Of a stretch of DNA of 64,000 bases, positions 57,420-64,000 are shown in pieces. The notes under the pieces are model-generated. The model was not told the origin of the DNA. It saw only the letters and a list, made by a program, of their open reading frames with translations, and searched no databases. Both the position numbers and the translations under genes were made by a program. This DNA comes from Mikania micrantha. Its lineage: Eukaryota > Streptophyta > Magnoliopsida > Asterales > Asteraceae. Every line of letters starts with the position of its first letter. Position 1 is the stretch's first letter. The stretch covers positions 17,394,755-17,458,754 of the forward strand of contig CM018695.1 in the NCBI GenBank assembly GCA_009363875.1, given 5' to 3'.

Positions 57420-57680
57420 AAACATAAAAACCGAAGTCCAATACAAAACCGAAATCCAGTACAAAACCAAAATACTGTACAAAAAACAAAATCTAGTACC
57501 AAAAACACAAAAAATCCATTATGAAAAACAAAAGATCGAGTAAAATAGTAAATTTCCAGTACATAAAAATAAAATTAAGTACAAAAAATAAATATTCAGT
57601 ACAAAAATCCAGTAAAAAAAAATACAGTACAAAAAATGTCTAGTAGAAAATATCTTGTACAAAAAAATTAAAATCTAGTT
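57420..57680. repeat. Degenerate TCCAGTACAAAA repeat
   Basis: Roughly fifteen variants (TCCAATACAAAA, TCCAGTACAAAA, TCTAGTACCAAA, TTCAGTACAAAA) at 13-25 bp spacing. No coding. Confidence 0.7.
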
Positions 57681-58355
57681 TAAAAATAAGATGTTATGCC
57701 TACATAATTATTTATTTATTTTTTTAACTTGACAAATGTTAAGCTTATATTGTTTCATACTACAAAAATGCCTTCATACATCCGCTATATATACATAATG
57801 TTATCTTATCTTATTATATTAATAAAGAAAAATATATTTTGGCACTTGTCATATTATTAGAACAATATTGACATATGTCAATTTTCTATCAAATGATTTT
57901 AATTTTCTCATATTAAATAATTATATTCTCTTTCTTATTAAATAATTCTCTCATATTAAATAATTCTCTCATAATTTCTTTAATAATAGCAATAACTAAT
58001 AAGAAATGATCTTTTTTAATATTATTTTTTTGAAATAAGAAATATTTTATTTTCAGAAAATTAAAGTTATATAGAAAACTTGTTTTTTATAAAAAATAAA
58101 ATAAGCTAAAGACTATAGTTTTAAACAATAAGATTTTCATAAACAATGTCGGTTTTTTTATTCATTTATAAACCAAAGTAAAAAAATAACATAGAACGTT
58201 ACACCTTTTGTCCTTATGTTTAACGTCATTTTGAGTCGTTTAAATTTTAATAATTACATAAATTATATTTTACCTTCTTGATTTATATAAGTTAATCTTT
58301 GATAGAATACATAGTGAATTTTTTAAGGGTCAGGTTATTTGAACACCCTCTATGG
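57681..58355. other. AT-rich spacer
   Basis: Low-complexity sequence with repeated ATTAAATAATTCTCTCAT words near 57920-57975. Nothing else seen. Confidence 0.4.
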
Positions 58356-58361
58356 ATCAGT

Positions 58362-58952
58362 TAGCACCACTTAGGCCCATACAGGTCGTATGATCCCATA
58401 CGACCCGTACAGATGTCAGATTTTGTCAGACTTTGTCAGGTTAATGTACGGCGGTTGAAATTACATATGGGCCGTATAGGGCGGCCAAAATCAAAACCAA
58501 AATCAAGCAAAACAATTAACCAATTTATCGGATAAGACAAAAACATCAAATTAGGTGGTAATTTTTGAATTGTAAATTGTATAAACTAATAATTTACAAA
58601 GGAGTCGAAATCAAAAGCTAGACCAATACATCAGGGGTGTCCAAAAATCAAACAAAACAATTAACAAATTTATCGGATAAGACGAAAACACCACATTAGG
58701 TGGTACTTTTTGAATTGTAAATTATATAAACTAATAATTACAGAGAAGTCAAAATCGAAAGTTAGGCAAGTACATCAGGGTACACATCAAATCAGTTGTT
58801 GCAGAGAGAGAAAAAACTGTGTCAAGTGTCAATACGGGCCGTATGGGCTCATACGGGCCGTATGGGGTGTGTCAGAACTGTGATTTGATGTGTCTGTTTT
58901 TGTCAGAAATAAAATATTAATACGACCCGTATAGGCTCATACGAGTCGTATG
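58362..58952. repeat. CATACGGGCCGTATG palindrome modules
   Basis: Paired palindromes separated by GGGCTC-like spacers: ATACGG/CCGTAT and CATACGG/CCGTATG around a single G (58832-58864), a degenerate ATACGACCCGTAT then CATACGA/TCGTATG around G (58918-58952), and a degenerate module at 58367-58409; one single near 58468. Between them lies the 145-bp tandem repeat. Confidence 0.8.
58502..58790. repeat. Two-copy 145-bp tandem repeat
   Basis: ATCAAGCAAAACAATTAAC at 58502 recurs at 58647. Both copies run through TTATCGGATAAGAC, ATTAGGTGGTA and TTGAATTGTAAATT to TACATCAGGG, with about 10-15% difference. Confidence 0.8.
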
Positions 58953-59229
58953 AATGGTGTATCTTGAACCAGCTTGCCGTCTCCTTAACAGATCCAATTT
59001 TTAATTATCAGTTAGTTTAAAGATGATAATTGTTAAAAATCAAAAAAAATTATATATCATTTGTATGGTAATTAAAGTTTTTACATTAGTTTTTTACTTA
59101 AAGTATTCGTAAATATGTAAATCAATTATTTTATCTTAAAATATCTTTTTATAATTTTTAAATTTTTATTACTAATTATTACTCGTGTATAGTTTCCAGT
59201 CTAGTAACATTGCCAAGATTACAAGCTAA
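58953..59229. promoter_or_regulatory. Presumed 5' flank of the EF-Tu gene
   Basis: AT-rich DNA between the palindrome modules and the CT-rich leader. No clear TATA box; the promoter position is inferred only from the gene that follows. Confidence 0.3.
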
Positions 59230-59509
59230 AAAGTCAATTTCTCGAACGAAAATCTCATTTTTTTACCTTCTCTGGCTTCCCTAATTTTCCAAAAGTTACC
59301 GTCCGATCTTCCCCTCGTCGTTGCTCCTCCGTCCCGTCGCCGGCCGCTCCTCCCACTGTCGTCGCTCATCCCGCCGCAGTCGTCTCCTCCTGCCGTCTTC
59401 ACCCCACCCTTCTAGAAGGGATCGATTACATCTGTAAAAACCCACCCCCACCCCTCCTCAGCGATCTCTCCGACATCACCAGTTCCTCTCACTCCTGCTA
59501 CCTCCATCA
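59230..59509 (+). other. Probable 5' UTR of the EF-Tu gene
   Basis: Strongly CT-rich, GC-higher segment (CCTCGTCGTTGCTCCTCC and similar) directly before the ATG, typical of the leader of a housekeeping plant gene. The transcript start is not determined. Confidence 0.5.
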
Positions 59510-59697
59510 ATGGCGTCTGTTACCCTCAGAAACCCTAATTCGAGGCGATTAATTAAGCTATCTACTCAGTTACGGTTTGGTTTTCGAGTATCCATTATAT
59601 CAACTTCAGGTTTCCCGACTATTGGATCGCTTTCTGGAAATGACAACGTGGTGTCTTCTAATTTGGGGTGGAGATCCATGACCACTTTCACCAGAAC
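59510..59697 (+). CDS. TUFA: Mitochondrial elongation factor Tu, first exon
   Basis: The first coding exon of a split gene: ATGGCG start in good plant context, 62 codons plus two bases, then a consensus donor GTAAGT at 59698. The peptide (MASVTLRNPNSRRL, ending WRSMTTFTRT) is Arg/Ser-rich with few acidic residues and looks like a mitochondrial presequence. Its start and its WRSM-TFTR end agree with my recollection of the presequence of plant mitochondrial EF-Tu, where the GTP-binding domain begins a few residues later. EF-Tu brings aminoacyl-tRNA to the mitochondrial ribosome. The GTPase domain is not in the window: the intron runs on and is full of retroelement DNA. Only the targeting part is seen, so another mitochondrial protein cannot be wholly excluded. 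Confidence 0.75.
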
Positions 59698-60305
59698 GTA
59701 AGTTGTTTATATGTATTTATGTTTATATCTGGATTCATCCAACTTATCTGTAAATTTGTTTGAATCTGATTATTTGAATGATCATTCTCTACGATAATTT
59801 ATTAGTTGTCAGACTGGGTAATTTTAATGCTGGTAAGACATGAAAAAAGGAACTATTAAACTCTAGAACCGATGCTAGAATTTGAAATCTGCCTTCGTTA
59901 AACTTTGAAAATTAAGAGACACTAGGTTTAGATATAAAAGATATAAAATTTTCGCCATGGTTTTAGTTTGGAAAATGAGCTCCGATGCGGTGGATCCTAA
60001 AATCCAATGCGTGATGCATGATATTAGTAAAAAATATTAAACTTTATATATACAACATCAAGTTTCACAAGAATATAAGAAACACCAAATAAGTATACAT
60101 TAGCAGCAATATATTAGACTTCAAAATAATTAGAAAAAAATATCCTAGAGGCCTTAAAAAATTAAAGAGTGTATCCTTTATGCTTAAATATAAGTTAGAA
60201 TATAGACCAAAATGCTTAAAAATAAAAACTCAAATTATTTAATAAAAAGGTCCAACCCAGTTAAAAGTTCATGTTGCACGCATCAAGCGTGATTTGCAAT
60301 GGCAT
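59698..60305 (+). other. Intron 1 of the EF-Tu gene, left part
   Basis: AT-rich sequence after the GTAAGT donor, with no coding signal. The intron seems to continue through the gypsy insertion and past 63543; no acceptor or second exon was recognised before the window ends. Confidence 0.5.
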
Positions 60306-60464
60306 AGTGTGATGCATCCTCCAGTGGTGTTGGGCCAATTCTCATCCAAGACAAACACCCTAAAGCCTATTTCAGCAAGGGGTTTTCAATGTCTAACCGC
60401 CTCAAATCAGCCTATGACCAAGAGCTTTAGGCTCTAGTTCTTGCAATACAAAAATTGAACCAAA

Positions 60465-60837
60465 TGATAGAAACAAGAAAACTTAGGAATATAAGCTGTT
60501 TTTTATAAGAATTAGGATAAATTGACCCAATTCAAGAGGGGGTGACTCTCCAAATTACATATGAAAAGTAGAGATAAAAATTAACAAAGAAAAAACAAGA
60601 TTCTAGCTTATTTATACTAACAAGGCATCCAGAAATTCCTCCTCTAAAATAGTCCTAGTCATTAATTTTCCAATGATTCAGCCCTTGAGTAGCATTATTT
60701 CTGCCTTTTATTGCATTTTTTAATATCTTGCAGTTTCCAAATATGGGTCAAAGATCCACTGAAACTGATCCATCAACCCATATGACTTAATTGGACCTGT
60801 CTTTTTCTGAGTAGACTTTTAGTGGTTTATTAATACA
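60465..60837 (-). mobile_element. Inverted LTR (family G) within RNase H
   Basis: 373 bp, TGATAGAAAC to TTAATACA, whose reverse complement matches the LTR at 63204-63543 (AATATAAGC...AAACTTAGG, GATTCAGCCCTTGA, CAGTGGATCTTTGACCCAT regions). No clear 5-bp target duplication (CCAAA versus CCCTC), so it may have arrived by rearrangement. The fragment 60838-60905 repeats ACACCCTCA on both sides. Confidence 0.75.
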
Positions 60838-61614
60838 CCCTCACTTGAACCATTATTTGTTGGGCCTGCATTTTCTTATAAAAACATATCATTACACCCT
60901 CAAATTTTGCTTGAACAAAGAGTCACCACATTCGAACAACAAAGGCTACTCCTCAAGCTCCTTCCTTATGATTTTTCAATCATTCACCAAGCAGTGAAGG
61001 AGAATACAGGTGCTGATGCTTTGCCGCGAGGGCCACATTCGGCTGAGTTATCACTCTTTCGGTCTTTCCATACCCTATTGCGTTGATTTGATCGAAATCC
61101 AAAAAGGGATGCAAATTTACCTGTCTACTAGTAGTATTTTACAGTAGTTTACAACTGATCATGATGTTGTTCAAGGTTATTCATTGGTAGGAAAGACCTT
61201 TTTATAAAGACCATGTCCTTTTATATAAAGACCATGTGGTCATCCCTAACATTCCTTATATCAAACAAAAGTTGCTTCATTAGGCCCATGCCACATCAAT
61301 GTTAGGGCACAAAGGATTTCTCTAGACATACAAGAGTGTCCACGTATAATTTTTGGCCCAAACTCAAGCAAGACACTTGTTTATTGTCAAGAAAACAAAT
61401 ATGATACCATGTCCCCTACTGGCCTCCTTCAACCTGTACCAATTCCTAATGAAAATTGGGAAGATCTTTCAATGAACTTTATTGTCGGGTTACCTCGTTC
61501 CAATAAAGTTGATAGTTGATACTATAATGCTAGTGGTGGATCGCTTAAGTAAGTATGCTCATTTCCTTCTATTATCTCATTCGTTTACCTCCAAAGTTGA
61601 TAGTTGATCGTCTA

Positions 61615-62400
61615 AGGCTTCTGTTTCTCTGCATCATAGGCGCAAATCTGAGGGTTTTTTACAAAAGCCAATTGATGCGATGGCTTTAGGGTAGGCGCAA
61701 GACCATAGTCATAGAAATCGAGATTTGGATTGAGAAATTGACGCTCCTAATCATCAATTCCAACCGTTTTGACGGCAAATCAAATTGTGTTTTGCTTTAA
61801 TTCGAGTGTTGTACCAACCAATTTTGGTACATCGAACCTTTAACGAACGGTTAATTGCGCCAAGGCTTGTCTTCCTTGATTTGAACCCGGACATCCATGA
61901 GGTCGCAGGAGAGGCTGGGTTGCGGTTACAACCTTGAAGATGAACTGATCGATCAAATTAGTTGAATTAGACCTAGGGTATGATTAGGTCGTGTTTTGAA
62001 GAAGAAAGGGGGAGAAGAGGAGTAGAGGACTGTGTGTGATAGAATGATAGAACAGTGGTAAGAATTAGCGTTTTAAAACTTTGATATTTTAACATCTAAC
62101 CCCTTCCATCTTTATTAGTTATGAACATTTGATATTAGTATTATGAATTGGAATTGGTTTTGAGAATTTGATATTAGTATTATGAATTAGAGTTTTGGTA
62201 GAAAGTGTATTATGTTATATGCTAATTATAATAGATTCTATTTTATATTTGTGAAAGAGTAAAAATTTAAAGTATAAATGTGTTATATAATTTTTTTATT
62301 TTTTATTTTATTATATCTGTGTTATCAGGCTACCGCTTTTTTTGCGCCTATCGCCTGGCCCCAGGCGAGAACATTGCGCCTAACGCCTTTGATAACTATG
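61615..62400. mobile_element. Insertion within integrase, GCGCCT-rich right end
   Basis: Integrase coding stops near 61605 and resumes near 62402. The inserted piece starts near CTAAGGCTTCTG, has AGGCGCAA words near its left end (61637, 61692) and ends with GCGCCTATCGCCTGG...GCGCCTAACGCCTTTGATAACTATG-type sequence, resembling a common dicot element with TAGTTATCAAAGGCG ends. Class not determined. Confidence 0.45.
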
Positions 62401-63203
62401 GTTTCAGTTTAGCAATACCACCTTAAAAATGAGAGTCATGTGTCACCCACAAACGGATGGTCAAACAGAGGTGCTTAATCGTTGTTTGGAGGCTTGCTTT
62501 GCCCACAAGCAACCTTCTTGTTGGAGTTCCTTTTTATCTTGGGCAGATACTCCTACAATACCAGGCACCATACCTTAACTTGGGTTACACCGTTCACTGC
62601 TTTTTATGACTGTCAACCTTCTTCTTTGCACCCATATGTCATTGATGACACTAATAACGTTGAACTGGAATTGAAGTTAATTAACCGTGATGATATGTTA
62701 CGGATTTTAAAAGGGAATCTGCAACGTGCATAGGATCGTATGAAAAATTAAGTTGATCACAAACGAAGGGATGTCACCCTGGCTTTTCGGGTTACATCTT
62801 TATCCTAAAAATTTAACCTTGCCGTTAACAAAGTCTTGCAAAAAGAAAGTTTGAGAAGCTGTCTCCCTGGATTTTCAGGCTCTATCGTATAATTCAGAAA
62901 GTTGGGACTGTTGCTTATGAGTTAGAACTGCCACCAGAATCTTGAGTCCACCCGTTCTTTCATGTCTCCATGCTAAAGCCAGCTCAAGGCCAATTACTGA
63001 CCACTAAAGATTGGGAAATTGACCTTCAACCACAATCCGTTGAAGCACATCTTTGGGTGATAGAAACAGGCCAACCTACGCTTTAATTGTTAATTACTTG
63101 GTGTCACTGTCTTAGGGAAGAAAATACTTGGGAAAATTATGATCTATTGGCTGAGCAATTTCCTTCCTTCTGACATGAGGACAAGTCGTTTTTCCGGGAC
63201 AGA

Positions 63204-63543
63204 AGTATTGATAAACCACCAAAAGTCTACTCAAGGATAAAAAGTGGTCCAGTGATGTCATGGGTCGGTGATCAACTTTAGTGGATCTTTGACCCATATT
63301 TTGAAATAGCAAGATAGTAAATATAGCAATAAAAGGCAGAAACAATGCTAGTCAAAAGTCAAGGGCTGAATCATTGGAAAATTAACGACTAGGACTATTT
63401 TAGAGGAGAAATTCCTGGATGCCTTTTTATATCTCCTTCTCGTAAGTAATTTGGGAGTAACCCCTTTCAAATTGGGTCAGTTTATCCTATTTCTAGTAAA
63501 AATCTGCTGCTTATATTCCTAAGTTTTCTTGTTTCTATAATCA
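63204..63543 (+). mobile_element. 3' LTR of the intron gypsy (family G)
   Basis: Follows the pol remnant and matches the inverted copy at 60465-60837. Its start (AGTATTGATAAACC against TGTATTAATAAACC) has lost the TG. Length about 340 bp, short compared with the other LTRs here. End near TTTCTATAATCA. Confidence 0.7.
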
Positions 63544-64000
63544 GATGCTGAAATCAATTGATTTGCCATCTAGGAAATAAGAAAAAAGAGTACAAACATT
63601 ATGTGGAAACAGTCCACAAATCTGAATATTGTTTTGTACAATCAAATAAAACTCCCTATTCCTCTATTTATAGTGAAACCTAATATAATAATATTCTAAA
63701 CCTTAAACAAGTAAACAAAGACACCTAAAAACAGCTCCTTAACTTTCACCTATTTATACGTTTAGTCCAACACATCATATGGTAATTAGGTATTAAATCT
63801 TGAGATGAAGAATAATATATGAATGTTGTTCATTGTAACTACTAATTTCAACCCAGGTTGTTTCAGATTTTTAATGGTTCGATTTTTAATGCTTAAAACT
63901 ACGTTACAAGATTTATTATTATTGAAATGACATAATGTTTGTAATCGTATTCGTATTTGACATGTTAATTTTATGAAAATGATAAATTCTTGTTTGTGGA
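63544..64000. other. Probable intron continuation
   Basis: AT-rich sequence to the window edge. A reversed promoter-like CTATTTATAG occurs at about 63664. No exon recognised. Confidence 0.35.

Larger units (their letters stand above)
60306..63165 (+). pseudogene. Decayed gypsy pol inside the intron
   Basis: RNase H begins with CDASSSGVGPILIQDKHPKA (about 60309), continues to ALVLAIQKLN, is interrupted by an inverted LTR (60465-60837), and resumes with LLEQRVTTFEQQRLL and KENTGADALPR (to about 61030). Integrase pieces follow: NENWEDLSMNFIVGLPRSNK near 61455, VVDRLSKYAHFLLL near 61530, then, after an 800-bp insertion, MRVMCHPQTDGQTEVLNRCL near 62430. The C-terminal part (KVGTVAYELELPPES, HPFFHVSMLKPAQGQ) runs to about 63165. 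Many stops and frameshifts make it inactive. It is a different lineage from the Tekay-like elements at 27-55 kb. Confidence 0.88.

Noticed and set aside
57216..57489. Minus-strand frames with a long IYIYIY run
   Set aside because: Produced by the (TA)n microsatellite.
62482..62733. 83-codon frame as a separate gene
   Set aside because: It is an out-of-frame or partial read of the decayed gypsy integrase.

Overview
The window is plant nuclear DNA, almost certainly from a eudicot: AT-rich, very poor in genes and packed with LTR retrotransposons, MITEs and (TA)n tracts. Six or more Ty3/gypsy LTR families, most of them chromodomain (Tekay/Del-like), dominate. LTRs over 2 kb, initiator-Met-type primer sites and the palindromic LTR motifs would suit Asteraceae, but that is a guess. 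The LTR families are labelled A to G and X here for cross-reference only.

Layout. 1-950 is a Ty1/copia remnant. 1.8-4.2 kb holds a SINE-like element, two hAT-type MITEs with 8-bp target duplications and a GC-rich fold-back repeat. A small ORF of unknown function lies at 4621-5079. 6.3-7.9 kb is an old reversed family C LTR. 7.9-18 kb is one degenerate repeat-rich tract split by a solo family A LTR (10018-15889, minus), which is itself split by a second solo family A LTR (12807-15726, plus); both keep exact 5-bp target duplications. 19-21 kb is a solo family B LTR, and part of it with its flank is duplicated at 23849-24966. 21.7-27 kb holds pieces of two further LTR families and a 380-bp fold-back MITE. 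27.6-34 kb is a 5'-truncated, mutated gypsy element with its 3' LTR (family A). 34.4-38.3 kb is another LTR (X) carrying a nested solo family B LTR. 38.3-42.5 kb is unrecognised decayed DNA. 42.5-45.9 kb is the 3' end of a fourth gypsy element (family D).

The best preserved unit is the family C element at 46578-55173. It has an uninterrupted 1519-codon gag-pol, a primer-binding site, a polypurine tract and a 2.2-kb 3' LTR. Its 5' LTR lacks about 815 bp, including the presumed promoter, yet the shared 1.4 kb aligns without gaps. 56-59 kb holds a 1.15-kb fold-back element and clusters of short palindromes. At 59510-59697 lies the first coding exon of a nuclear gene that I read as mitochondrial elongation factor Tu; its first intron is filled by a decayed gypsy element (60.3-63.5 kb), and the rest of the gene lies outside the window or was not recognised.

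The most interesting signal is shared by unrelated LTR families: arrays of short stem-loops in which the stem sequence changes from copy to copy while the pairing is kept. Examples are arms around a fixed GTA/TAC centre just before a TATA box (families A and B), GTTWCTA-type stems further downstream (family A), and a nine-unit array in family C in which each stem-loop is followed by GGTAAGTAT, a near-perfect U1 snRNA target.
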